DNA of 64,000 nucleotides from Plasmodiophora brassicae. Lineage: Eukaryota; Endomyxa: Phytomyxea; Phytomyxea; Plasmodiophorida. A program made the translations under genes and the position numbers. The stretch is from positions 1,426,001 through 1,490,000 of the forward strand of contig CP145409.1 of NCBI GenBank assembly GCA_036867785.1. The letters run 5' to 3'. Numbering within the stretch: the first letter of the stretch is position 1; each line of letters starts with the position of its first letter. Below, in pieces: positions 34,979 to 45,946 of this stretch. Under the pieces are notes generated by a model that did no database searches, was not told where the DNA came from, and was given only the letters and a program-made list of their open reading frames with translations.

Positions 34979-35000
34979 AGAGAGAGAGAGAGAGAGAGGA
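34979..35000. repeat. (AG)n microsatellite
   Basis: About ten AG dinucleotides in the 5' leader of the RAP-domain gene. Confidence 0.9.
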
Positions 35001-35099
35001 GGCGCCGAGTTGGGGGCGTTGCCGGTGAGGGGCGCCGCTCCCAGCGGTCGCGTCGAGTACTGCGCCACGGAGCAGCAGCAGCAGCAGGCGGCGCGCGCG

Positions 35100-37112
35100 A
35101 TGCTGCCAACGTCACGCTCCGTCATGGCAGGCCTGCGCCATGCCGCACGCCGCCTGCGTCAGGCCCGGTGGACATCGTCGGCCAGGGCAGCGGCGCCGGC
35201 GGGAGCGGCCCGGGCAACGGGTCGCCCGGACCTGGAGATGTCGCGCGAGGCGGCCGCCGCCATCGCGTTCCTGACGGGGCAGCGCCCGAGCGGGTCGCCG
35301 CGGACGCCCCGGTACACGGCCGGGACGAACGTGCGGGCGGCGCTGTCGCAGGCGAACCTGACGTCGGACGACCTGGCGCGCCTGTTCGTGCACAGCCTGA
35401 GCCAGCAGACGGCGGCGGCGACGCACGACCAGGACGTGGCCGACCTGCTGCAGCGGATGGTGGCGCTGGACCCGCGCGCCGTCACGCTCGCCTCCATGTC
35501 CATGATCGTGTCGTACGCGTCCAAGTACGAGTTCAGGCAGATGGCCCTGTTCCGCCCGGTCCTGCCCGTCGTCTGCCGCGTGATCCAGCAGGCCGACCTG
35601 ATGGCCGTCGACCAGCGGTACCTGTCGACGCTGGCGCACAGCCTGACCCGGTTCATCATGGCCGGCCACGCCCTGCCCGACATGTTCCACACGGTGCTGC
35701 CGGCGCTGGCCAGCGCCGCCCACCATCGCATCGACCAGATCGACGAGGTCGGCCTGGGCCTGCTGGCCTGGTCGTACGCGCGCGTCGACCCCCGCCCCGA
35801 CCTCATGGCCGCCATCGCCCGGTCCGCCGCCGCCCGCATCGCGTCCTTCCCATCGTCCAGCCTCTCCATCATGCTGTGGGCGTTCGCCCGCGTCGACTCG
35901 ACCAACGACTGCACGGACGACGTGTTCAGGGAGGCGGCCCGCGAGGTCATCGCCCGCCTGGCCGCCGATCGCCAGTGCATGACGCCCCAGCAGCTGTCCA
36001 ACATCGTCTGGGCGTTCGCCAAGGCGGGCCGCGTCCAGACCGACCTGTTCGTGGCGGTCGGCGCCGCCCTGGTCGGCCGGATCGGGCAGTGCGCGCCGGC
36101 GTCCATCGCCAACACCGTCTGGGCGTACGCCGCCGCCCGCCTCACCAACAAGGCCCTGTTCGACGGCATGGCGCGCCAGGCCCTGCGTCGCATGGGGGAG
36201 TTCAGGGCCCAGGACCTGGCCATGACGGCCTGGGCCTTCACGCAGGTCGGCCGGGCGAACGCCGACCACGCCGCCCTGTACGGCGCCATGGCGCGCGCCA
36301 CGACCGACACGCGCCGCCTCGGCCAGTTCCAGCCGCACGACGTCGCCCTGATGGCCATGGCGTACGCGCCCGTCACCTGCATCGACGCCGACGACCTGTT
36401 CCGCGGCCTGGCGCGCCACACGATCCGCCTGATCGACGAGTTCGACCCGTTCCAGGTCGCCAACGTCGCCTGGGCCGTTGCGGCGCGCGCCGGCGCCCTC
36501 GGCCCCGGCCTGGTCGCCGGCGACCCCGTCGTCCAGGCCCTGCTGCAGGCCATGGCACGATCCGCCCTGCACCGTCTGCACCGGTTCCCGGGGCCGGCGC
36601 TGGCCGCCCTGGCCCAGGTGCAGGCCCGGTGCGCCGCCCAGATCGACCGGGCCCTGTTCGCCGCCGTGGCGCGCGTCGCCGCCGACATGGTCGACGACCT
36701 CGGCCCTAGCGTCCCCGACCTGGTGCGCGCCTTCGACGACGCCGACAGGCGCCTGCAGCAGCAGCAGCAGCAGCAGCTGGCGAACAGCGACGTGCACCGG
36801 ATCCTGGCGCTGACCGGCCTGGCGTCCGCGTTCATCCCCGGGAGGACCTGCGCCATCACCGGCCTGCAGGTCGACTACGCGTGCGACCAGGACGGCAGGC
36901 AGGTGGCCATCGACTGCAACCTGGACGACGGGCAGCGCTTCGCCGGCGGTAACGACTACGTGCGCCTGCGACGCCTGCTGCTGCGCCGGAGCGCCTCCTG
37001 GGTCGTCATCGACGTCGACGCGGGCCACTGGGTCGGGTCGGACACGGACAAGACCAAGGTGCTGGTCGACGGCATTGAGCAGGCCATCGGCGCCACCGCA
37101 CCTGCTACATAG
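35100..37112 (+). CDS. Organellar RNA-binding protein with helical repeats and C-terminal RAP domain
   Basis: Single-exon frame. I take the ATG at 35100 because the next residues (SRSVMAGLRHAARRLRQARW) look like a mitochondrial targeting peptide; the frame stays open upstream to 35010. The middle 450 residues are repeats of the form LSNIVWAFAKAGR, IANTVWAYAAARL, LAMTAWAFTQVGR and VANVAWAVAARAG, like the heptatricopeptide/octotricopeptide proteins of algae and apicomplexans. The last ~75 residues, from TGLQVDYACDQDGRQVAIDC to the end, fit a RAP domain (VVIDVDAGHWVGS). Such proteins bind mitochondrial or plastid rRNA and mRNA. About 670 aa. Strong GC bias and a polyGln insert (36758-36778 region). 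Confidence 0.85.
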   Translation: MLPTSRSVMAGLRHAARRLRQARWTSSARAAAPAGAARATGRPDLEMSREAAAAIAFLTGQRPSGSPRTPRYTAGTNVRAALSQANLTSDDLARLFVHSLSQQTAAATHDQDVADLLQRMVALDPRAVTLASMSMIVSYASKYEFRQMALFRPVLPVVCRVIQQADLMAVDQRYLSTLAHSLTRFIMAGHALPDMFHTVLPALASAAHHRIDQIDEVGLGLLAWSYARVDPRPDLMAAIARSAAARIASFPSSSLSIMLWAFARVDSTNDCTDDVFREAAREVIARLAADRQCMTPQQLSNIVWAFAKAGRVQTDLFVAVGAALVGRIGQCAPASIANTVWAYAAARLTNKALFDGMARQALRRMGEFRAQDLAMTAWAFTQVGRANADHAALYGAMARATTDTRRLGQFQPHDVALMAMAYAPVTCIDADDLFRGLARHTIRLIDEFDPFQVANVAWAVAARAGALGPGLVAGDPVVQALLQAMARSALHRLHRFPGPALAALAQVQARCAAQIDRALFAAVARVAADMVDDLGPSVPDLVRAFDDADRRLQQQQQQQLANSDVHRILALTGLASAFIPGRTCAITGLQVDYACDQDGRQVAIDCNLDDGQRFAGGNDYVRLRRLLLRRSASWVVIDVDAGHWVGSDTDKTKVLVDGIEQAIGATAPAT

Positions 37113-37234
37113 GTCGCGACCGACGCGCGCACCAATGATACAATGTAGGCAAGCGCGACGCGCCGACGTTCGTCGTGTACGGTAGCAGTTTGTGTAGTAG
37201 CGGGACACGAACGGGGGCGACCCATAGAAACAGA

Positions 37235-37828
37235 TTAACGGTTGGCCTTGGAGACACGCTCGATCTCGTCCTTCTTCTTGATGGCGTACGACTTCTGGTT
37301 GTCGTTGGCGGCGGCCGCCACGATCTCATCGCACAGGCACTCGGCGATCGTCTTGATGTTGCGGAACGCGGCCGTCCGGGCGCCGGCCGTGATCAGGAAG
37401 ATGGCCTGGTTGACGCGGCGCAGAGGCGACACGTCGACGGCCTGACGGCGCACAACACCGGCTGACCCGATACGGGTGGAGTCTTCGCGCGGGCCACAGT
37501 TCTGGACGGCGTCGACGAAGACCTGGACCGGGTTCTCGCCCGTCATCAGGTGGATCAGCTCGAACGTGTGCTTGACGATGCGGACGGCCATCAGCTTCTT
37601 ACCGTTGTTGCGCCCGTGCATCATCAGCGAGCAGACGAGGCGCTCGACAATGTTGCACTGCGCCTTACGGAAGCGCTTGACCTGGAATCGGCCGGCCGAG
37701 TGCGGCAGGAACAGCGCATGCTTGTCCTTGACGGCAATGTAGTCGGCCAGCGAGATGTCCTTGATGGTGATGTCATCGAACGACCACTTGCCAAACAGCT
37801 TGACGTCGACGGCGTAGTTGGCCGCCAT
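37235..37828 (-). CDS. RPS5: 40S ribosomal protein uS7 (RPS5)
   Basis: ATG at 37826-37828; 197 aa, the usual length for eukaryotic uS7. Conserved blocks include [100 protein letters not shown] and [16 protein letters not shown], ending [13 protein letters not shown]. The protein sits in the head of the small subunit at the mRNA exit channel and contacts the 3' domain of 18S rRNA. It lies tail to tail with the RAP-domain gene, 122 bp apart. A short leader exon could exist, but the frame starts at the expected MAAN. Confidence 0.95.
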   Translation of the reverse strand: MAANYAVDVKLFGKWSFDDITIKDISLADYIAVKDKHALFLPHSAGRFQVKRFRKAQCNIVERLVCSLMMHGRNNGKKLMAVRIVKHTFELIHLMTGENPVQVFVDAVQNCGPREDSTRIGSAGVVRRQAVDVSPLRRVNQAIFLITAGARTAAFRNIKTIAECLCDEIVAAAANDNQKSYAIKKKDEIERVSKANR

Positions 37829-38030
37829 CGTGTACCAGACGCGCGCACAGCAATGACGTTCCGAAGACGGTGGCAACCACGCAGTCCGCCACGGACTCGC
37901 CATATACGGCCGGCGCCCTAATCTTGCTCCTCGACGGGTACCACACTCTGCAGCGCTGCTGACCCTGACCGCATGCAATAGAATATACTTATACTGTAGT
38001 TGACTACGTAACGACCAGGTCGCGACTCGA

Positions 38031-40890
38031 CTACGCAGCCGGCCGGTCGCACTGCGACATGGACGATGCCGACTGGATGCGACGCAGGGCCGACGGGGCC
38101 GATTTGCCGCTCAAGTGCGCCCGGATCAGCCTCGTCAGCGACGTCCGCTCGTCGTGCGCACCGGGCGGCGTGTCTGCGTCGTCTGCCGTTGCCGCTGAGC
38201 TGCCGGGCAGACACACCCGTTTGATTGCAGCCGGATCAGAGGCCGGATCGGTGTCGTCGGCGGCCGCCAGCGAGACAATCGCGTCGCTACCGGCGAACAG
38301 CGACTGGAACACGTGGGCGATGCCCTCGACATGAGCATGGGCGGCATCGCGGTCGCTGGGCAGGTGTAGGCGGGCGGTAAAGTCGTAGAACGCCCAGTCG
38401 CCCTGTGTCGTCATCTGCCCGCCCGTCATGCGCAACCCCATCTTGGACATGTGCACGGCGATATCGGCCAGCAGCGACGGACGATGGCGCCCGGCGATGC
38501 TGAGCGCAACCAGGCGCCCGGCACCGCTGAAATCGTCGTGGTCCAGACGTGGTACGAGGGCGTTGCGGTCGGACAGCGATCGGGACCCGAGGGGCGCGTC
38601 GACGTACGATCGGTCGGCGGCGGCGTAACGCATGCGGTCGACGGCCTCCAGCAGAGCCCGCTCGATACTGTAGTGGTTGACGATCATGGACAGGGCCGGC
38701 CACGTGGATCGCTGCCCGCACCGAATGCAGTCCTGGATGCTGGACTCGGTCGGGTTCGACATGACATCTGCCAGTACCCCGGGTTGGCCGTCACAAACGG
38801 ATGGTGCAGAGCAAGGCCTGCCCCGCAATGGACGTACTCATGTAGTCCTTGAACCCGTTGCGCAGGTCGGGCACAATGGTGACGTCGCCGCTGTAGATCT
38901 GGTTGATGACCGGCACCTATGCCAGGGAACGCCCACCGCACTGTCAATCCAAACATGACGCAGCGCCGAGGGGTGTGCACCCGTTCGTACCAGGAATTCC
39001 AGAATGCGCGGCGCCAGGCCCAGGTCGGCCGCCTGCAGGCACCGGTGGTGGATCTCCGATTTCATGAACACTGTTCGGGCGGGCACAATATCAACGTGAC
39101 GGTGGGGGGGTGTGGCCGGGCAGGCGCGCGTCCGGCGACCCTACCCGAGAACTTGTTGCACAGCGACTGAATTGCGGTCTGCTCCGCCGGGTGCGCCGTC
39201 TCCTGCTTCTGCAGGCCTTTGACGAACGGGATCACGTACGGGTTCACCTGCGACACGATCGTGTAGTTGCAGCCGAACAGCTCGCTGAGTTCGTCCTGTG
39301 CGCGCACAACCGCCCCCCGTTAGGCAGGCTGTCGGTGTGCACGCCCATGGGCGTGACTGCGAATCGACGCACAATGGGCAGGTCGTTCAGGTAGGACCCG
39401 TCGACGTACTGCTGGGCGGTCGGCTCGAACGGTACCAGGTCGCCGTCGTGTGACTTGGCGAGGATGGTGACGGGTTTGAACAGGCCCGGCACGGCGCAGG
39501 AGGCGCACGCGGCCGACCAGACGACGACCCGCGGCGCTGTCAGATGGTTCAGCAGCCGGGTGCCCTTCTTCAGGCGGGTCGCATGCGACACGGTCACATT
39601 CAGCGTACGACCTGATCGTACGGCGGTCAACGTCAGAGCAGTGACGCGTTGGAACAGAACCCGCAGCGTACCTGTACGCTGGTACGCCTCCTGGAACGTG
39701 ACATCGCCGATCAGCTCGACGCAGCACCGTTTAACATTGGCAATGTCGAGGACGACACCTTCGCGCAGCAGTCTGCACGTGCACATGACAACCAGGTCGG
39801 AATACGAACGACGACGGAGAAGATATCGTTCCAGGCGGGTTGTCACCTGCGGATCTTGCTGAGGACATTGTCGGACTCGCCAAAGAAGTCCAGCTTCATA
39901 GAGGCGCCGGTCTCAAACAGGGTGGCAACCTCGTCGTCGGTCCGCACGCCGATGATACATGCAACTAGTGATCATGCAGATGTCAGGGCGGGCGCGCGCC
40001 GACCCGGTGGAGAGACAGGGAGCAATCGCGTACTCAGGGCACCGGCTGACGACCCGGCAATGAGACGGGGCAGAAGATGCGCCTGGGCAAGCGCCTTGAC
40101 GACGCCGAGATGGTACAGGCCGAACATGGCACCGCCCGACAGGAGCAGCGCCGTATGGCCGTACAGGTGCCGGATCTCTACCCCCCATGCCATGCACTGT
40201 CAGCACGATCGCCAATCAGTCATCGTCCGCTGGCCGACCTCGGCAGAACGCCAGGCGCTGGCCGATGGACATTGCCGGTGATTTCGACTGAACGAGATGG
40301 TCGATACAGGTCAGGACCTGCTTCACGTAGCTGATCGAGACACAACGGATCAGCAGGCAGGCGGGTTGCCACAGGGTCCCCCACACCGTACTCCTCGACG
40401 AGATGCTTGGTGCCGACATGGGTATGCTCGTACAGCTGCACGTTCTCCAGGCCTGTAGTACATCGGCAGACGCGTCGTCAGCGGGCGTACCAGGGCGCGT
40501 CATCGGGCCGGTGACGCGCCTGCAAAGTTTCGGTGCAGGGAGTTGCGCAGGTGATACGAGATGGCGTGCAGGTCGTCATGGGCGTGCGCCTCCCGCAGAT
40601 GCTCCACCGTCATCTGCATTGCAGCCAGCAATCAGCGATCATCGTGTCGTATCTGGCCCCGGGCATCTATAGGCCGTGCCTGCACGAGGGCGTGGTCGTA
40701 GAATGGCGACTCGTCCTTGACCTTCCATAGCTCGCGATTCTCCAGCGCATCCAGCATGACGGCGGCCTGCATCCACTGGTCGTACGTCTCCGCCTGCATC
40801 ATGTCGTCGCGCAGCGTCTCGATCTTGCGCTGCCGATCGGTGGCCAGCGTCGCTTCGTACCGCCTCTGGGTGTGCCTGCCTCGGTTAGTC
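38031..40890 (-). CDS. Patatin-like triacylglycerol lipase (SDP1/TGL3-5 type) with C-terminal ACT domain
   Basis: Exons read from about 40890 downward: N-terminal helical part ([20 protein letters not shown]), [15 protein letters not shown], the patatin start [20 protein letters not shown] with the nucleophile elbow [41 protein letters not shown], the catalytic aspartate in [71 protein letters not shown] and [20 protein letters not shown]. All are collinear with plant SDP1 and yeast Tgl3-5, which hydrolyse triacylglycerol on lipid droplets. Beyond the usual end (about 38400-38560) is an ACT fold ([40 protein letters not shown]), which in other proteins senses small ligands. The upstream first exon with a membrane segment was not resolved; exon edges are approximate. 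Confidence 0.82.
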
Positions 40891-41125
40891 GTGCCCGTCC
40901 ATGCCGGCGGCGACTACTGCCGCGTGCATAAGGGTACCCTGTGGCGCGCATCGGCCATGGTCGACGATGTGCCGGGCGTCAGTGGCGGCGACGCATTGAA
41001 CGACGGCATCCACGACGACATGTTGCCGCGCCGGGCCCGGCCACAGCGCTGACAGTCCGGGCGCGGGTGGTGGTGCCACGCAGCAGGTGGCGGCGGCGTA
41101 CGCGACCAGCACCGGGCGCTGATGA

Positions 41126-41150
41126 ATGGGTGGATGGATGGATGGATGGC
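41126..41150. repeat. (GGAT)n microsatellite
   Basis: Five to six TGGA steps between the lipase 5' side and the next gene. Confidence 0.85.
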
Positions 41151-41435
41151 CCTGCCGACGCCGTCCCTGCCGATATGGACCTGTGACTCGCTCGACGAGG
41201 CGTCGCACAGCAGGTGACGGGTCGGGGTCGGCGTCTCGACTGCGGCCGGGACCCGGGGGAGGGGCGGGGGCCCGCGGGTTGCGCCCTTCACCTCTCTGTC
41301 CAGGCCAGGGCCGACATGGTATTGTCATAAATACCATGCGCACGTCCACGACACGCATTCATCGTCGACGTGTATGGGCTGATGATGATGCGGGCAGCGC
41401 CGCGCACCCTGTACGTGCTGGTAGGGCAGCGCCGC

Positions 41436-44027
41436 CTACAGGGCCGACGTGTCGTGGACACTCTTGTGCCAGAGCGGGTTGCCTGGGTACCCGAACTCGC
41501 TGCTATGCCGAGGCACAGTGTCGAACGGAGGACGCGCCGAGGTCGACGACGATGGGTGCTGGCCGACGTCGTCTGCTTGTCGGCGATGCGGGTCCACCCA
41601 AGGCTCCATCAGCTCTGCGGCACACGACACGGTGGTCAGGCGTCACCAGGTTCATGCCTGCCAGTATCGATCGGTGCCCGCAGCGTACCTTGGGAACGCG
41701 CTGGGCTGGGTCGTACCAGGTCCTGACGAGCGTGCGTATGTAACGAGAAGCCGCTGGGCGTCAGCCATCGCCGCCGACTGCGCTCGAGCTCGGTCCGCTG
41801 ACGTTCGGCGGGCGTCATATCGGGGATGGCGCCCAGGAACACGAACTGGTCGGCGTTGCGCACGTACATGGCGTCGGGATCGGCCTGGCGGCGCAGTTCG
41901 CCCAGGTACCACTGCACGTACGATCGCGCTTGCCCGCTGTACCGGTAGATGGTGCCCCATGGCGGCAACGGCTGTGCCAAGCGCTGCTGCCGGCGTCTGG
42001 TCATCGTCGTGGACGCTGCCGTGCAGGCAGCGTCTCCGGGGTCCTTGCCGGTCGTGTCCATTGTAGTCGTCGCAGGCCCGCGCTTGGCAAGGCACTGGGC
42101 GGCGCGTTCGCACACGTCCTGGATGGATCGGTTCCTGTCGGCATCAGTGATGCAAGTCGACAGGGCTGTCCAGGTGGGCGGTTGAACGGGAGCTGGACGG
42201 GGACGACCAAACGCATCCTGCTCGGTGATCGGTCCGCCCAGCGTTTTCTCGACAGCGGCCACTTCGTCGACCGTTGGGAACATGCCGCCATACTTGGCAC
42301 GTTCCAGACGGCGACACGCGCACAGGTCCAGCACCTTACTGATGGCGCGGTGGGTTGCCGACATGGCTGACGGGTCGTCGTTGTGCCGCCGGACATAAAG
42401 TGGCGTCCGGTTCTGCAGAGAAGCGAATGATGTACGCAGGCGTATGCTCTTCAGGGAGGCATTGAACGCGGCGTACAGGCGCGTGCTAAACGAGACCAGG
42501 TCATTGGAGAGGACAATGGGCCAGGATTCCGCACTAGAGGAACGGTCAGACAGAGTCAGGGAGGCGCGCAGAAGCGAGAGACACAGACCGCTGGAATCTG
42601 GAGGCGATCTGCTGCATTGTGGCACTCTGGCGGATGCCTTCGAGAACGATGACACGCACCCGCCCATCGGTCAGTTGGATGCCCGTGACGATATCGTTGG
42701 ATGGGTCGAGACGCACATCTGCGTTCCCTTGGAATCGTATAGAATTAACAGCAGCAGCAGGCACTTGCAGGGCGGACGCATTGCACATCGTCATACGCGA
42801 TACGATCCAGTCGAACCTGTCGGCGTCCTCGTAAGGAATCTGCACGACCAGCCGCATGTATGGCAACGGGTACTCGTGCGCCATCGGTGGCCCCAGCCGG
42901 CCTCCACAACAAATGCGCATTGTCACTACCAAGCCAGCGCCGGATTTCACATCTTGCACTTCGTGATGGACTCCTTCCTGATGGGGCTGGGCCGTATCCT
43001 GAGAACTTGGTGACGCCGTTGCACCTGGAGTGTGCGGATCCGCTTCCTGCTGCTGCTGACTTGGCAGACTTCTGTGTGGTCGACGGCCCGTGCCAGTCAG
43101 TTTCTCCAGATGCACATCGAAGGTGACCTGCTGGCAACCGCCAATGCAATCGGATAGGTCGGCCTGACCAATGCCCATGCACGCGGTGCCTTCAGGTTGG
43201 CCACCAGAGACCGGCGAAGTTCCTGACCGGCTGACACGGATCAGGCAACGGTCCCGTTCAAACAGCGATACCAGATCCGAAGATGTCCCAGCGGGAATTC
43301 GGATCAAAGAATGGCGAGGATTGTTCCATCGTCCGCGCTCATTGCTCGGTGACAATGTGGACGACCACGATGGCTCGCCGGGCCATTTCACATGCCCAAT
43401 TAGGCCGGGTTCTGGCCGGCCACATGAATCGTACACTTTCACGAGTCGAACCTCCACGGAACGAAGATCAGACAGCATCGTCGCTGGCAACATCGGCCCC
43501 AGTTCCGATCGTATAACGCCAATGAACGACAGAGGCAGTCCAGGGACAGGAACCTCCACAGCGCCGCCTAGCATCATGCTCGACAGGGCAACGACAACGC
43601 TGGGACCCGCCGTCGTATATGTAGGAGGTTTGCCGCCTTGGGCGCGTTCGACAACGAATTCAGCGTATGGATTCTTGATCAGTGAGTCCAGCAGGGCGGC
43701 ATCCACATGACCAACGGAATAGATAGTCATGTTAAGAGACGCCGTGGCCCAAGTCGACAGTAACGCTGACTAATTCAACACAGAGTACTGAGATGACCAG
43801 ACGCGTATTAATAGCACTACGGGACGGCAACTAACCTCTTGCCACGTCGTGGAGCCCCACAGTCGAACCTTAATGCGATAATCAAATCCATCTGCACCCG
43901 TGTGTATCAGTGCACAGAATCCTGCTGCGAAACGTCGCGGCAAACCTGCAACATGCGCTCCGGAAACAGATGCCTGTAGTGTCAAACGGACTGGATACAG
44001 GCTGGTCTGCTTATCGGGCGCATCCAT
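41436..44027 (-). CDS. Large uncharacterised protein, possibly cilium/flagellum-related
   Basis: ATG at 44025-44027. Exon 1 (44027 to about 43850) leads by a phase-0 intron into ALLSTWATASLNMTIYSVGH and DAALLDSLIKNPYAEFVVE, then a long exon to about 42600. A ~56-nt intron separates IASRFQR from AESWPIVLSNDLVSFSTRLY; then come AAFNASLKSIRLRTSF, KYGGMFPTVDEVAAVEKTLG and DQFVFLGAIPDMTPAERQRT, and a last exon contains HSSEFGYPGNPLWHKSVHDT. The mix of an N-terminal beta-rich half and a C-terminal half with FSTRLY/LYVRR motifs reminds me faintly of CFAP92/DUF4550-type ciliary proteins, which is a guess. No enzyme motif. Gln run at about 43060. Confidence 0.6.
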
Positions 44028-44867
44028 ATCGACAACAGCTAACAGCGTTAACTAAGATACTTGCCAGATCATAGTGATCGCAAAGTACAGATGACGAATC
44101 TTATGAGGATCCGTCAAGTAATGCATTGGGTAGGTAATCCAAATTGCGTTCCACGTAAAGTCAATTGTCAACGTACGTATACGCAGGAATGGTCACACAC
44201 AACCCAGGGCCTGAGTATTGGACCAGTTAATGCTTCCATCAGGTTATAATGGGCTGTACAAAGCACCTCCACCAGAGGAGGCGGGATAGTTTAGGGCCCG
44301 TCTGGCAACCGGAAAAATCGTCATTTTTTGCCCAAAAAAGACATTTTTCTCCGTAAAAATGACACTTCTTGAAAAATGACATTTTCGCAGCGTCTGGTAA
44401 ACCATCTTCCGATTTTGGAAAACGCCGTTTTTCGAGATTGAGCTCTGAGCTCAATTTCGAAAAATGACATTTTGAAGCGAGCGCCAATGCCGGACGCGTG
44501 TTGGGCGACCATGGCCCAATGGGCCTGCTTCATTTAGGCGATCGGAGGCCGCGTCGCCTAAATTACCTAAACAAAACTCCGACGGCGCGCCTAAATCAAA
44601 GTTTTTTGCGAGGTGTTCGTACCAGCGACTACGTCGAGGCGAATGACGGGCGGTTAGGCTTCAGGGTATCCTCTCGGGCGCCGAATAGCAACCAGGTCCA
44701 TGGTCTACAATGCCGTTTCTGCATCGCCTTTGGCCGCGAGGAGAAGGTGGGCGCCAAGCGCAAGCCTTCGATGTCACGACTATACGACGACGCGTTGACC
44801 GACTGCCGTCGGTCCCCGCTCGCACGGACTTTATTCCGGCGCCGACTTGCTATGTCGACGCCTGACA
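44028..44867. other. Spacer with A/T-rich repeated motif
   Basis: Around 44310-44480 the motif AAAATGACATTTT and close variants recur four to five times, with GTCTGGCA- and GTCCGGCA-like sequence at both sides, possibly a small non-autonomous element. No gene seen; part of it may be the LTR of the adjacent fossil. Confidence 0.4.
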
Positions 44868-45946
44868 CTACGACTGTCCTGTCAACGGGAAGTTTTCCGG
44901 CGCCGTTGTGCGGGCCCAGGTTTCGCCGGATGGAGAGTGTGGAACTCGGCTATTGCTTGATCCATTCCTCCCGTGCCACGAAGCGTTCCGGCCGGTTCCC
45001 ATGTCCGCTCGGACGGCGGGTAGCCCTGCCAGTCGATGAAATACTGGAGACGCCCCCGCTGGTACCTCGAGTCCAGGATGTTTTTGACTAGGTAGAGGGG
45101 TTCCGCCTCCCCGTCGACCACGATAGGGTCCGGTGGCGGCTGGTGGCGTCCGGGTATGACACTGGCAACGTACGGTTCCAGAAGGGACGCATGGAACACA
45201 TTGTGGATCCGACAGCTCGTCGGCAGCTCGAGCTCGTAGGCAACGGCGTTGACGACTTTCGCTACGGGATATGGACCTAACATGCGGACGTCGAGTTTGT
45301 CGCAAGGTCGGCCCGTTCGTAAAGCCCCCTTTCGAAGCATGACGAGATCGCCGGGCTTGTATGGCGTGTGCGGGCTGCGACGAGCATCGGCGAACCGCTT
45401 CATCGCGTGGGCCGCGTTGGACAGGTTCTGCTTTAGCACTGTGCGTAGCGTGTGCAGGAAATCCGCGCGCTCGTCCGCTGACGGATTCGAAGATGCGGAG
45501 GTTCGCGGTCGTAGATCGTGGAACGCCGGGTGATACCCGTAGTTGGCGAAGAACGGGGACATCCCTGTCGATGAATGACAGGCGTCATTGTACGCGAACT
45601 CGGCGATGGGCAACCAAGAGGCCCAATCATCCTGCTGGAAATTGACGTAGGTTCGCAGGTACTGCTCGAGGATCTGGTCGACTCGCTCCGTTTGGCCATC
45701 CGATTCTGGGTGACGCGCACAAGACAAGTTCCGCTGGACGCCGAGCCGGGTCAGCAGTTGCTTCCAGAACTTCGATATGAACTGGGGTCCCCTGTCAGAG
45801 ACGATGTCGGTCGGCAGGCCGTGCAAACGGAAGATGTTGCAGAGGAACAGGTCCGCCAGTTGGGCCGCCGTCGTCGACTCGTTACATGGAATGAAGTGTG
45901 CCATCTTGGAAAAACGATCGACGACTACCAATATTGAATCGAACCC
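44868..45946 (-). mobile_element. Ty3/Gypsy fossil: integrase end plus chromodomain
   Basis: The C-terminal part of a Ty3/Gypsy pol: integrase core, GPY/F-like region and chromodomain. The rest of pol and gag are missing, so it is a broken remnant; no LTR pair was identified. A hAT transposon is inserted in the integrase region, and the same coding sequence resumes for roughly 70 bases beyond the hAT at 48643. Age unknown, but older than the hAT insertion. Confidence 0.88.

Noticed and set aside
35112-37208. A 698-codon minus-strand frame opposite the RAP-domain gene
   Set aside because: It is the GC-driven antisense shadow of a well-supported gene; its product is low-complexity Gly/Arg/Val without motifs.
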